Of a stretch of 64,000 bases of DNA, positions 22,418 to 35,052 are shown piece by piece (the first letter of the stretch is position 1; every line of letters starts with the position of its first letter). The notes under the pieces are model-generated. The model made no database searches and was not told the origin of the DNA. It saw only the letters and a list, made by a program, of their open reading frames with translations. This DNA comes from Megamerina dolium. Its lineage: Eukaryota; Arthropoda; Insecta; Diptera; Megamerinidae. The stretch is taken from contig OY978526.1 in the NCBI GenBank assembly GCA_963854835.1, positions 87,534,846 to 87,598,845 of the forward strand. Direction: 5' to 3'. Position numbers and translations under genes: made by a program.

Positions 22418-22539
22418 ACTTATTTTTAAGAACATAGCAACTTCATTGAGGCGTCCTTAGCACTGATTTTGTATAAGAGATACAATAAATATTTCCAATA
22501 TTTTGTAAAATTATTTCATTCGTACGTTATGCAGAAATA

Positions 22540-22665
22540 TCATTGAAATATCTCAACACTGGTTCAGTTTATTGTGCGAACCAGCCAGGTGACATACAGA
22601 CGGAGGGACATTTTTACGTTGACTACTGAGGCGACGCTATATATTTGTGTAGGTTACAATATAAA
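22540..22665 (-). mobile_element. fragment of the array-bearing noncoding element
   Basis: GTGCGAACCAGCCAGGTGAC followed by CAGACGGA matches the GTCC-tract region of copy A near 14040-14080. The rest of the element is missing. Confidence 0.7.
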
Positions 22666-23331
22666 AGTTGAGAAAATTGATCTCTTTTTTTAAATATGAC
22701 TAAATACATTCCTTCCTTTGCACTGAGACACTTTTTTTCTTGTACGGATGTTGTGGCTCAGGTTGTTCCGTTTATGGTAGAGTCACAAATAGGATCAACG
22801 AATTTGACTAATACTTGAATGTTTTAGCCCAATGTAGTGTGTTAAGCTATTGTTTGTAGGACCTAGTGATGTACTAAATATTGTTTATACATAACTACAA
22901 GCTACAAGTGGAATATATTCCCGAATCATTAATAAACTGTCGTAAACATCAAAGTGCCTTAATCTACTTATTTCATTGATTTCGATTAAAACCAATAATC
23001 GATTTCTCTACATTCGAATGAAATAACTGCAGAATATATTGGAATACAAATCATATTAATATTAATATCATTATTAATATCTTTGCTATATTGAACACCT
23101 GCGCACGTAATATTATAACCTTAACTGAGGGCATTAGCAATCAGAAAAGAATTACAGTTTGAGCCTCACACTTTTGGGATCCGTCAAATCGAACACGAAA
23201 AACCCTTCTATGACAAAAAGCATTGGCTATTAAGAATCAGCTTCCTAGTCTAGGCTAAATCTTAGACGTCTTGTTCAAAACGGATATACTACATTCGATT
23301 TTAATAAGTGCAATTAGATTTTGGGAGAATC
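22666..23331. other. spacer downstream of GYR/YLP gene 3
   Basis: No gene or repeat recognised. Confidence 0.3.
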
Positions 23332-23337
23332 TTTATT
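23332..23337 (-). terminator. poly(A) signal of GYR/YLP gene 3
   Basis: AATAAA on the - strand about 65 bases after the stop codon. Confidence 0.5.
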
Positions 23338-23401
23338 TTTATTCATTTTTGTTACATTGTTTATTCTCTTAATCTAATACCTGTAGAAATACTTGTACTG
23401 T

Positions 23402-25147
23402 TTAGTAACGACGACGATGGCGGAGACGATAACGTTTGACAGTCTTATAACGGTAACCATCGGCAGCTAAGGTATGAGCTGGTTCTGATGCATCAGCATC
23501 AACGGATTCGGCGGCAACTTCAACTGGGGCTACGTCGGAAGCAGCCTCAGCATTTGGAGGAAGATAACCATTCGCGAGTTCGCTGACATCACGACGGCGA
23601 CGACGAAGACGGTACCGTTTCACTGTCTTGTAACGGTAACCATCAGCTGCAAGTGTATGGGCTGGCTCTGATGCATCTGTATCAATAGATTCGGCGGCAA
23701 CTTCAACTGGGGCTACGTCGGAAGCAGCTTCAGCATTTGGAGGAAGATAACCATTGGCGAGTTCGCTAACATCACGACGGCGACGACGAAGACGATAACG
23801 TTTCACGGTCTTGTAACGATAACCATCAGCTGCAAGAGTATGGGCTGGCTCTGATGCATCTGTATCGATAGCTTCGGCAGCAACTTCAACTGGGGCTACG
23901 TCAGAAGCAGCTTCAGCATTTGGAGGAAGATAACCATTCGCGAGTTCACTTACATCACGACGGCGACGACGAAGACGGTAACGTTTCACGGTCTTGTAAC
24001 GATAACCATCAGCTGCAAGAGTATGGGCTGGCTCTGATGCATCTGTATCGATAGATTCGGCGGCAACTTCAACTGGGGCTACGTCGGAAGCAGCTTCAGC
24101 ATTTGGAGGAAGGTAACCATTGGCGAGTTCACTTACATCACGACGGCGACGACGAAGACGGTAACGTTTCACTGTCTTGTAACGGTAACCATCAGCTGCA
24201 AGAGTATGGGCTGGCTCTGATGCATCTGTATCGATAGCTTCGGCGGCAATTTCTACTGGGGCTACGTCAGAAGCAGCTTCAGCATTTGGAGGAAGATAAC
24301 CATTTGCGAGCTCGCTGACATCACGACGGCGACGACGAAGACGATAACGTTTCACTGTCTTATAACGGTAACCATCAGCTGCAAGAGTATGGGCTGGCTC
24401 TGATGCATCTGTATCGATAGATTCGGCGGCAACTTCAACTGGGGCTACGTCGGAAGCAGCTTCAGCATTTGGAGGCAGATAACCATTGGCGAGTTCACTT
24501 ACATCACGACGGCGACGACGAAGACGATAACGTTTCACTGTCTTGTAACGATAACCATCAGCTGCAAGAGTATGGGCTGGCTCTGATGCATCTGTATCGA
24601 TAGATTCGGCGGCAACTTCAACTGGGGCTACGTCGGAAGCAGCTTCAGCATTTGGAGGAAGGTAACCATTGGCGAGTTCACTTACATCACGACGGCGACG
24701 ACGAAGACGGTAACGTTTCACTGTCTTGTAACGGTAACCATCAGCTGCAAGAGTATGGGCTGGCTCTGACGCATCAGCATCAACGGATTCGGCAACAGCT
24801 TCAACGGGGGCTATATCAGAAGCAGCTTCTGCATTTGGAGGAAGATATTCATTTGAAACATCCCGGCGGTGACGGTATCGGAAACGCTTGACAGTCCTGT
24901 AACGGTAACCATCTTCAGCTAACGAGTGCGCAGGTTCTACATCTAATTGATTACTTTCAACCACACTAGACGCTGCTTCCTCGGCCGGTGGTAAGTATTC
25001 CGCTGATTGGGCATAAGCCGCGGCAATAATTGCCAGTCCAATGAACAAAAATTTCTAAAAATTTACGAACACATTTAATATGAACGATATACAAGAATTA
25101 CAAAACTAATGTTGGGAGTCCTTAAATATGTAATGTTTTCTTACCAT
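23402..25147 (-). CDS. secreted GYR/YLP tandem-repeat precursor 3, 551 residues
   Basis: Coding exons are the ATG (25145-25147, donor GTAAGA) and 23402-25054 (acceptor TTTTTAG). Signal peptide M-KFLFIGLAIIAAAYA. After a short first unit (SAEYLPP ... EDGYRYRTVKRFRYRHRR), it has nine GYR motifs in all, in 61-residue (183-bp) units: DVSELANGYLPP, NAEAASDVAPVE, an acidic linker SIDTDASEPAHT, LAADGYRYKTVKRYR, then LRRRRR. Seven consecutive DVSELANGYLPP units are nearly identical. The linker is more acidic than in genes 1 and 2, so each unit is a strongly dipolar block: acidic N-terminal half, basic C-terminal end. The Arg run before DV is longest here. The same two-exon build and TATA spacing make it a clear paralogue of the other two. 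Confidence 0.9.
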
Positions 25148-25221
25148 TGTTTCTTATTAGAGAAGTAGTTGACTCGATTACCGAAGAAACAAATGATACA
25201 GCATTCTCAAAAATATTCTGC

Positions 25222-25228
25222 ATTTATA
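25222..25228 (-). promoter_or_regulatory. TATA box of GYR/YLP gene 3
   Basis: TATAAAT on the - strand about 75 bases upstream of the ATG. Confidence 0.65.
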
Positions 25229-25903
25229 CTATCGATTCTATTGAACATTTACTTAAGGAACATGCACATTTTGTGAGCAGGTTCCACAAGTTTTGCATTC
25301 TACTTTTATATTTTCTCTATTTGTAGATCAGTTTAAATTGTAGTAAAATGTCTATACCTTTCAAATGCATTGATGACATATCATAAATACATGAAATATA
25401 CTATACATGTGGGATCACAAATTTAAAGCTGCTTTAAAGTCGAATGAATTGTATATACAATTTGTAAACTGTAAATTCTCAAAATAAATCGATATTAAGT
25501 AGGAATAACAATGTTTGCAATTTTTTGCAAATGGTTTGATTTTTTTTTTTGTTTTGTTAAATCAAAAGTTGCTTCTCCATTAAAAATTGTCTATTAATTT
25601 GTCTTAATATTGTATTACTAATATATAAAAATGCCATTGAAACGTTCATTAACATTTGCTCGTTCTACTGTGAGTCAAAGAGCGTACTTCATTTCATCAT
25701 TTAGATGAAATTAATTTTTGAAATTATTTGCGGTAGCATTCAGATTGATACTTACGGTAAATATATGAATTCCACTTGAAGCCCACAGAATATTTAGTTG
25801 AATTATCATTTAAAAGACTTGTGTATTTTTTGCTATAAGAATGATAACATAATGGAGGTATATATGTATATAATTTCCGCAAAATATCTGTATAAACTTA
25901 GTA
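25229..25903. other. upstream region of GYR/YLP gene 3
   Basis: AT-rich, nothing recognised. Confidence 0.3.
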
Positions 25904-26708
25904 TAGGGTGATTTTTTAGCAACTTTCTTTTTGGCAACACTGTTTTTGGCAGATCAGCTGTTTTCGTGTAACATGTTATTGTCAAACATGTTCAGTTTGG
26001 TCTATAATTTAACCATGAATCGACTTATGAACGAACAACGCTTGCAGATTATCGAATTTTATTATCAAAATTCATGCTCTGTTAAGAAAGTGCAGATCCA
26101 CTTTTTTATCGGAAAATTGTGTTCAGCGACGAAGCTCATTTCTGGTTGAATGGATACATGAACAATTAAAATTGCCGTATTTGGTGGGAAGAGCAGCCAG
26201 AAGCATTGCAAGAACTGCCAATGCATCCCGAAAAATGCACTATTTGGTGTGGATTATGGGTCGGTGTCATCATTGGACCGTACTTTTTCAAATACGACGA
26301 AGGCAGGAACGTTACTGTGAATGCTGAGCGCTACCGTGCTATGATTACAAATGTTTTTTTGCCTAAAATGGAAGAGCTCGACTTGACTGACATGTGGTTT
26401 CAACAAGACGGTGCCACATGCTACACAGCATGCGAAACAATGGCCCAATCGGGAGGCGAGTTCGGTGAACAGTTTATTTGACGTTAGGGGCCGGCCAATT
26501 GGCCGCCTAGATCGTGTGATTTAACGCCTTCAGACTATTTTTTGTGTGGCTATATAAGGGCTCATGTCTATAGCGACAAGCCCTCAACGGTTGATACACT
26601 GGGAAGCCAATATTGAAGAATTTATTCGTGAGATACTGGCCGATATGTTGGAGAGAGTATGCCAAAATTGGACCAGTGTATCCGAAGGCTCTTAAAAAAT
26701 CACCCTGT
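25904..26708 (+). pseudogene. Tc1/mariner-superfamily transposon, deleted and broken
   Basis: The terminal inverted repeats are TAGGGTGATTTTTTA and its complement (TAAAAAATCACCCT). The transposase remnant has a short N-terminal part (MNEQRLQIIEFYYQNSCSVK), then a jump to VFSDEAHFWLNGY with a catalytic Asp. It continues with HPEKCTIWCGLWVGVIIGPYFF and WFQQDGATCYTA (second Asp), then WPPRSCDLTPSDYFLCGY with the third. Stops and frame changes separate the parts. It differs from both mariner families in this window. Confidence 0.85.
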
Positions 26709-27962
26709 AGTAAATAGTACAGTTGAGATAAAAGCTAAACATAAGTTTATGGCATATTTTTACATAAAGTCGATTGTTGTTGTTTTTTTTTTTTTCAAAT
26801 TATTATTAACCAGTAATTTTGAAAATAGACAAATCAATCTGAAACGATATGGACACCTACTTAAGTAGTGATTTTATTCAGATTGCTGAAATTGAAAACT
26901 ATCAAATTTACATTGGAATTAGAATTAGCAGCTCTTGATTAGTGATGTATTTAAATTATTTTGTGTGGAATTTCAAGTAGTGGAATCAAATATTACGCAA
27001 TGAACAAAAATTGTGTGTGTGTGTGTGTTCGTTAAGGGAAAATAAATAATACCTAATATCACAAAGAAGATCACGATTTGTCTGCCAAAACTTGATTTTA
27101 TCATTATCATCATCATTGTGAAGCGGTACTTGGAGATGTTTGCGCATCAGATTACAAACGGCTACAAATACGACGATAATCAAATTCAAATCATTTTGCC
27201 GTTGGCAGTAAGTAATTAAGGAATTCTGCTTATTAAGTATTTAGTTAGAGAGAGCGGTATATATACTATGTATATACATATGTATGTGTATGTATTTGTA
27301 TACTGGAACAAACGCTACGATAATTACCAGCGTATTAAAAATCGGACTCTCCATCTGTTGAGCATTCATACAAACACAATTAAGTATGAGTATATTTATT
27401 AGTTGAACGCTTTTTGTATTAATTCCTATAGCATAAATACTTAAATTGTAGAAAAATATATTTAAAAAAAAAAAAGAGAACATCATAATAAATTGCCGGT
27501 ATATGCGGCGAAGGTCAGCCAAAAACATGTGCGAAACTCGATATGAATTAATCTAGTATTTAGGTGAAAGGTTTGAGATACGGAACGTGAACTGCTTTAG
27601 TTGACAAATGAACAGACTTAGAGAATAAACCTCAAAAAAAAAAAAAAAAGAAAAAAAAAAATAATAAAAAATAACAAAAAATAAAATAACAATCAAAAAA
27701 ACCAAAAATATTATTAAATAAGAAAATAAGCTTAGTTTAAATATGTAGATTTTCAAGAATATCTTGATATTGTGTTTTTATGCAAATAATAAGTTTTGAA
27801 CGCGTGGTCTTTTTATTGAAATTATAATGTTTCAATTTTTTTGTTTGTGTTTTTTGTTTTGTTTTTTGTCTTCAATTTGTTTTAATGAATGACAGCAGTG
27901 TTTGCTTAGGACTTCACTGTTATTTCCACTCTCTTCCACTTTTGAAAACTTGAAATCGCATT

Positions 27963-27964
<2 letters not shown>
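26709..27964. other. AT-rich spacer with A/T runs
   Basis: No supported gene. It has a short (TG)n near 27010 and long A runs near 27633. Confidence 0.35.

Positions 27965-28043
<79 letters not shown>
27965..28043. repeat. (TA)n microsatellite, about 79 bp
   Basis: Uninterrupted alternating TA over about 39 repeats. Confidence 0.98.
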
Positions 28044-28047
<4 letters not shown>

Positions 28048-29837
28048 ACAGCTATAAATATTTGCATATGTGTTATACAACAAAATGTTGTTGTTGTTGT
28101 TTTTTTTTTTTTTTTTTTGATATTTGAAAGTCTAAAATGATATTTAATCCGTGTTTGGTGCTCGGTATTGACGTTCGAAAAACAATTGAAAATATGCGCC
28201 AAAAATATTATAATTAATTGTTGCAACTCAAGCATATAATATCATACTTATAAAGAATTATAAAATTGATAGTACAAATCTTTTGGCTGACTATCTGATT
28301 TAATTTTAATGTGACAGTAATTTTATTAACGTATGGTAATCTCATTTGATCTACAAATCATACATGTGTATCAAGGGAGATATAATCGTAATATAATTTC
28401 GAATGCACTATCGTATACAGTGTTGCATTTATGCACGTGACTATTGAAAAGTTTTCTCTGCCTTTGTGTACTTACTGATATATAATATACATATACATAA
28501 ATACATACATATATGAAAATGGACTTGATTTTTGCGTTGTATATTTACGATTTATTGTAGGTATTTACTACATAAATATATTATTCATATTTGATATTAT
28601 ATAATACACGCATACAAACCTTTTCAATAGCATCACTTTTTTCAAACAAAAGGTTTAACAATACACATCTAAATATAGCATGGTATATGTGATGTGGTCT
28701 AACATTTTTGTCAATCGCATAAACATGCGCTTACGATTATAATGAAGAAAGATATATTTATTAGAAAATATCAAAGATGATTGATTTCAAGGTGTGTGTG
28801 TGTTAGCATAAGCCAAACCGTATGTAGGATATCGTATTATAAATGAAAATAATAGCAACATAATAATGCATATATACATAAATTTGTATATAAACATTAA
28901 TTACAAGAGCATTTATTGATAGTGATATGTGTTGCTAGTTAACTCACTCGATTGAATATGTATGCAAATTATTTGGCTATTGATTCTTGTTTTTTGATTT
29001 TCGTTAGACTTGAACATAATAATGATAATAATAATAATAATAAAAGGTAATAATGGAAAGAAGAGAATGGCATTATTTATGATGTCGTTTTAGTAGAAAC
29101 GAATTCATTTAATAAATGCTAACCATGAGATAAATGCAATATTAAAAAATGTTGCGATTTTGTGAAGCAATCTTTGACAATATTCTTATACACAAAACAA
29201 AACAAAAAAAAACAAAAAAATAATGTTAGTCAGAGTTTATTTATATATATGTAAATATATAGATAATAATATGAATGTGTACGTACTATTATACAATAAA
29301 TTCAATATGTGTGTGTTTGTGTGTTTGTATGTAGGAATTTATAAATTATTTATTCAGAAAAAAAGTAAAAGTAAATTCGAAATACACATATATATACTTA
29401 CTTAAGTACTAATAATTCTTATAATATGCATATATATAAAGATATTTAATTTGATAGTTTTTTTAAGAAATTTATTTATTTTATTGGGCCAATATTAAGA
29501 TTAGTGTTACCAGACCAGTTCTCTTTAAAATCCAAATTTTTTATGCATTTGTGCAGAATTGAATTGATACACGGACAAGGTGACCTCTTTCTTCATTCTC
29601 TTCAGCGTCAGCACTATATATACTTTGCTATATTTGCTATATAATTATATGTTGATTAGATACACAATTTTCAGTTTAAATCAAATTAACCTTTACCATG
29701 AATATATATATTTTTTTAACAAATCAAATTATTTTTTTTTTTTTTTTTTTTTTTTTTTAGTTGGAGTTTGTAAACAGTTTATATAAAATATTTCTACTTA
29801 CATACTTACTTATGTGGCCATAACAACCGAATATCGA
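28044..29837. other. low-complexity AT-rich spacer
   Basis: Poly-T runs (near 28101 and 29731), ATA-type tracts and no coding signal. Confidence 0.4.
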
Positions 29838-31440
29838 TTTAGGCCGAAAATAAGATGCTTCGCCAGCCATCTCTGTTCTTCGTTAGCTGGCGCCAGTTAG
29901 AAATTCCGAGCGCCGTCAGGTTCTCCAGTACTTGGTCTTTCCACCGGAGGTTAGGTCTTCCTCTTCTGCGTCGTCCTCCTGCGGGTTCCGAGGTTCTTAG
30001 CTGGAGCGTGTTCTTCCATTCGCTCGACATGACCTAGAGAGCGCAGCCGCTAGATTTTAATGCGCTTTACTATGTTAATATCGGCATACAGCTCGTACAG
30101 CTCGTGGTTGTACCCTATTCGGTACTCGCCACCAACGCGAATAGGTCCAAAGATCTTGCGTAGGACTTTTCTCTCGAAAACCCCAAGCATTCGCTCATTC
30201 GAGGTGGAAATTTTCCAGGCTTTAGCGTCATATGTAAGGACAGGCATGATGAGAGACTTGTAGAGTGTAATTTTCGTTCTTCGAGAGAGGGCTCGACTTC
30301 TCAATTGCTTACTTAGCCCAAAGTAGCACCTGTTTGCAAGAGTGATCCTTCGCAATATATCCATTCTGACGTCATTACTGCTGTTAATTTACGTTCTAAG
30401 ATAGACAAAGTCCCTTACTACTTCAAAAGTGTAGTTGTCAACAGTGACGTCCTGTCCAAGACGCCAGAACTCCTTGACACAAGATACTTCGTCTTGCCCT
30501 CGTTCACCGTAAGACCCATTCGACGCGACTCTCTTTACAACTCTGAAAATGCTGCACTGACTGCTCGCATGTTTATGCCGATTATATGAATACGCCAACA
30601 TCATGACACTTTTGTTAAAGATAGTGCCATTTTGTCATAGATCAGCAGCTCGTTTTATTTTTTTTATAATAAGATTGAAGAAGCCGCATGAAACGAATCA
30701 CCTTGTCTGAAACCTCGTACGGTATTAAACGGTGCGGAGAGGTCCTTCCCAATTTTCACTGCACAGCGGGAGTTATGGAATATCATTCTATAAAGTCGAA
30801 TGAGCTTTGCAGGAATACTGAACTCAGACATTGTTGCGTAGAGGTAATCCCTTACCGGGCTGTCGAAAGCGGTTGTATAATCAACAAATAGGTCGTGTGT
30901 GTCGATCTGTTTTTCTTGGGTCTTCTTCAGGATTTGGCGTAGTGTGAAAATCTGGTCGATGGTAGATTTACCAGGACTGAAGCCACACTGATATGGTCCA
31001 ATCAGGTTGTTGAGCATGGGCTTCAATCTTTCATACAATATGCACGATAAGACCTAGTATGCGATGCTCAGGAGACTTATTCCACGGTAATTGGCGCAAA
31101 TTGTGGAGTCTCCTTTTTTGTGTACGGGAAAGAGAACACTGAGCCTCCAATCACCAGGCATGCTTTCATCCGCATATGAGCTGGTGCATGCAGGCGAACA
31201 GCTCATCGCCTCCGGTCTTAAACAACTCGGAAGGCAGGCTATTAGCACCTGCAGCTTTGTTGTTCTTCAGCCTTAAAATGGCCGTTTCAACCTCGTCATA
31301 GTCGGGTGGTGGAACATCAACACCATCATCTGTAATTGGGGTTATCGGGCAATCTCCTCCACTTGCGGAATTGTTCGTAGCATCGCCATTCAGTAACGTG
31401 GAGAAGTGTTCCCTTCACAGGCTCAGTACACACTGGACAT
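29838..31440 (-). pseudogene. non-LTR retrotransposon, decayed reverse transcriptase half
   Basis: - strand pieces in order: a priming-region block (ANYRGISLLSIAY), RT segments YQCGFSPGKSTIDQIFTLRQ, FVDYTTAFDS and VRGFRQGD, then the downstream segment (TLYKSLIMPVLTYDAKAW). It ends in the Arg/Gly tail GGRRRRGRPNLRWKDQVLEN. The active-site YADD block is not readable in frame (AYSYNRHKH region). Frame changes throughout. The layout fits an RTE-like endonuclease/RT element; clade assignment is inference. Confidence 0.8.
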
Positions 31441-31888
31441 CAATAATTACAATGGAAGCATTAATTACCATTGATATTATTCGAAATATCATTTTCTTGA
31501 TGGGGCTCATCATTGGTGAATAGGTGGAACTAAAAAAGGAGTCTGTGTTAGTTTATCCAACATGTTCGCGAACATTATGTGATTTGTGCGATCTCACCTT
31601 GTTAAAAATAAGCCATTACAAAGTCACATCAAACCGGACTGGTCGGAACCACTAGTTGATTGGCTTTAGCAAATGTAAAAGGTGGAATTTTATTTCAAAA
31701 AAGATTTGTAAAACGATACATTTTGTTTAGAGAAGGGTGATTGTGAAGCGTAAATTCTGTATAAGGAAAAATACTTACATGTAAATAACTATTTTAGAGT
31801 TATCTTAAAAATGATTTAGCCCACATATTGTTTTCGCTAAAAAAAATTAAAATTTTTGGGAAACATAATAAAGTAAATCATGATTCCA
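31441..31888. other. AT-rich spacer
   Basis: Nothing recognised. Confidence 0.3.
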
Positions 31889-32275
31889 GTGGGTATCGTA
31901 GCTCAGTGGTTAGTGCGTTGGCATTCTGATCTGTAGGTCGTGGGTTCAATTCCCGAATGAAGCATAACAAAATTTAATATCGAAAAGATTTCTCTTTCGA
32001 ACAGTACCCAACTGCCGGCAAGAATTGGCAATTTTTCGGAAGTAACAATTCTCCAAAAATGCGTCTTAAAAGAGCTCTGTGACAGAACTAAGTTAAAGTG
32101 ATGTCACAAAGGTTCTGCCGTTCAGAGCTAGCTAATATAAGTAGGTACCTTCTAAAGCTGTCCAAATTTAAAACGCACAACGGTATTGGAAGAGAAGTTC
32201 GGTCATATTACAAAAGGCCTTTCTGACCTAAGTGGGTCCTCTTAGAGAGAGGGCAGCCACATAACCTAACCTAAC
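31889..32275 (+). mobile_element. tRNA-derived SINE, tail type B, with target-site duplication
   Basis: Complete: head GTGGGTATCGTAGCTCAGTG, B box GGTTCAATTCC, body, tail GGGCAGCCACATAACCTAAC. The flanks CATGATTCCA (31879-31888) and CATGGTTCCA (32276-32285) form a 10-bp duplication with one mismatch. Confidence 0.93.
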
Positions 32276-33889
32276 CATGGTTCCAGGTAATGCTCTGTTT
32301 ACATTTGCTAATGCTAATGTCCAGTACACAATTAGTGGTGCCAAACATTTTTTTTTTAGTTTGGCCACATTTTTCACGAAATTTGTATTTTCTCCACATT
32401 TTCTTATACAAAGAAAATGATCAGAAAAATTTTGTATGTTTTATTGATCAAACTAACAAATGAGGGTATTTACTAACTTATGGATTTATTGACATTCGTG
32501 AGAGTAAAATATGGAGTAAAATAAAATCAAATGGAAGGTTGTGCTATCAATTTTGGTTATTTAATGATATAATAAAAATATGAATTCTAAATTTTTAATA
32601 CGCAAAATATCAATTTACATATATTAACGTTTTCGTATCCATATTATAAACTATAAATCGTTATTTTCAACCTCAAAAATGTATGACTTAGCAATCTCTT
32701 CAAGAAACCTCCAGCTTTTTTGTATTTTTTTTTTTTGGTTAATTCGTACCTGAGATTTTGCCTCAATGTGTAAATCGTATATGAATATTTAGATTTTTGA
32801 CAATATATATCTCTTAAATGCTATACAATAAAAAAATACAATGACATATAAATGACTCAAATGTAATTTAAAATGAGATGCGTTTGAGGGTTAAATATAT
32901 AGAAAGATATTCATTATCGATATTCGATCGATAAGACAATATTAATGGTTTCTTCTTGAACAGCGATTCATAGTGAGCTTACGTTAATTAAATAAACATT
33001 CTACATTTTCCCGACAATATCACAAAAAAATTAATTTAATCAAACACCTGCTTTATCGTCTCTAATTTAGTGTAACTTCTATTCTTAATCCAATACTTTT
33101 TTTTTAATTATTTGATTATTTAATTATTTAATTAATTTCGATTAATAATTTGGATATGACCAAGTCGCTTTGAAATTACGACCATAGATATTGAAAATGT
33201 ACGTATTAAAAAGAATATGTTTCTTTTGTAATATTCATCGCAAAAAACATGAGAACTTTCAAAAAGTTATGTTCAAAAATTTTTTAAGAATTAATATAAT
33301 TCTGAAATCCCTATTAAATCCTCATATCTAGCAAACTTGTCAATCATAGCTATAAGTCTATGCACGAAATGACGCTACGAATGACAAATACAAATAACAA
33401 AAAAAAAAAATAAATTAAAAAAAAATGTCAATTTATTTATGCGAATGAAGAGAGCAAAACAAAAGTTTCGAATATAACCATTTCCTTTCTTGCTTACGTA
33501 TGAACTCCAGTTTGAAGTAGACTGACATGCGGCAGTCATTTATCAAGTTCTACATATGTATGCATTTATTAAATACATACGTAATTTGTTACCATGTCTT
33601 CAAAAAGGCCTAACTAATTATATTTTATAGAATAGTCAACAAATATTTGAAAATCTAAAGCATTACGTATGAAATGAAGAACCGTTTTTGCTTGTATAGT
33701 AATTTATTTGTTTAAATTCATATTGCAATTGTGAAGAGGATCTGGGTGAATGAGCAAAAAACTTGATTTTGAAAAAATATATTAGTTAAAGCCTTTCTAA
33801 ACTAAGATAACGATAATATATAGCAATGGATAATATCATCATTAACAGGTTAGTTAGCTAAGGTCGGTCTATACCGAACTACTTCTGTT
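32276..33889. other. AT-rich spacer
   Basis: No gene recognised. Only A/T-rich tracts. Confidence 0.35.
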
Positions 33890-34690
33890 TTGTTCGATAA
33901 CCTTTTACCATTTTTAGGGTAAAGCAATTATTCCATCCGCGTAGAACTTTTGGGTTTTCTGAGCGAAAAACTAATCCAAGTGCATTTTGCAGACCTCTAC
34001 GAAATTTAAATTTACACCATTAAGAAAGTTCTGCAGAGATTGAAACAAATGATACTCTGAAGGTGCAAGGTCCGGCCTATGTGCTGGATGCATCATTTAA
34101 CCGGGTTGTAGAAGCTCATAATGAATAATTCCCTTTCAATCCCACCAGACACACTGCATTACCTTTCTTGGTGTCAATCCTGGTTTTGCCACCGTTTGCG
34201 AAACTTTAACTCGCTTCGTCCATGATCTTTTTCGCACATTAGCATTACGTGATGCCTTTTTATCGCCTTTTTATCGCCCGTAATCGTTCGCTTCAGAAAT
34301 GATTCGAATTCGTCCTGTTTTAGCAGTGAATCGCAAATGAAAATTCGGTCCATTAAATTCTGTTAATTCATGTGGCACCCAAATATCGAACTTCTTTGTG
34401 TATCCAGCTTTCTTCGAATGGTTAATAACTGTTTGATGATGAATACCAAGTTCCCTAGCAAGGTCCACGCTGCTTATATGCCAGTCTTGCTCAATTTTTT
34501 TCCATGATTTCATCGACTTTTTCAGTGACTGGTCGACCTCGCTCTGCATTTTAACATCAAATTATCAGATGGAAACCGAACAAAACACTTCGCTGCTGTT
34601 TTTCTAATTACAGTATCGACTCCGTAAACTTTACAAATTTTTTCAGCAGCCTTCATACCTTTTCTATTGTATACGTAATATAAAATTAAA
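33890..34690 (-). pseudogene. mariner transposon remnant (third mariner lineage)
   Basis: - strand frames give VDLARELGIHHQTVINHSKK (HTH), FDIWVPHELTEF, and, in other frames, a QTVAKPGLTPRK-like block with a WWD motif and a RPDLAP-like motif. It resembles family 2 but is clearly more diverged, and no ends are visible. Confidence 0.7.
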
Positions 34691-34839
34691 ATATCAATAT
34701 ATGTTCCAAATTTTCACTCATTTTTAAACTTTTCACAAAATAATGCGATTTTAATAATATATTCCAGCAAAATGAAACTTAAAATGTCACCTTTCAAACA
34801 AGCTATAGTATAGCCATTAAAAATAAAAAATTAATATGT

Positions 34840-35052
34840 GGCACTTATAAGTTCCGACAGGATCTTTGCCCGAGCTTCTCTTCCATTGCTGTTCTGCGTG
34901 TTAAATTTTGGACAGTGTTAGAAGACACCTACTTATATCAGCTGGTTCCGAACGGCAGAACTTTTGCGACATCACTTTTTCTGAGTTTTGTCACAGAGTT
35001 CTTTTAGATGTTTTTCATTGAAAAATTTTTACTGTCCGAAGAATTGTATAAC
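34840..35052 (-). mobile_element. tRNA-derived SINE, head truncated, tail type A
   Basis: The tail and body are on the - strand (GCACTTATAAGTTCCGAC, ACTTTTGCGACATCAC). The match stops near 35050, before the tRNA-like head. Confidence 0.75.

Noticed and set aside
24652..24891. Open frames on the opposite strand or other frames of the GYR/YLP genes (also 11511-11762)
   Set aside because: Repeats with periods divisible by three keep shadow frames open in every unit. No start context or motif supports them.
27553..28235. Open frames across poly-A/T and (TA)n tracts
   Set aside because: They are translations of simple repeats (runs of F, K or IY).
31889..31970. tRNA gene at SINE heads (TAGCTCAGTGGTT and GGTTCAATCCC)
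   Set aside because: The A and B boxes are present, but the acceptor arms do not pair and each head continues into the shared SINE body.
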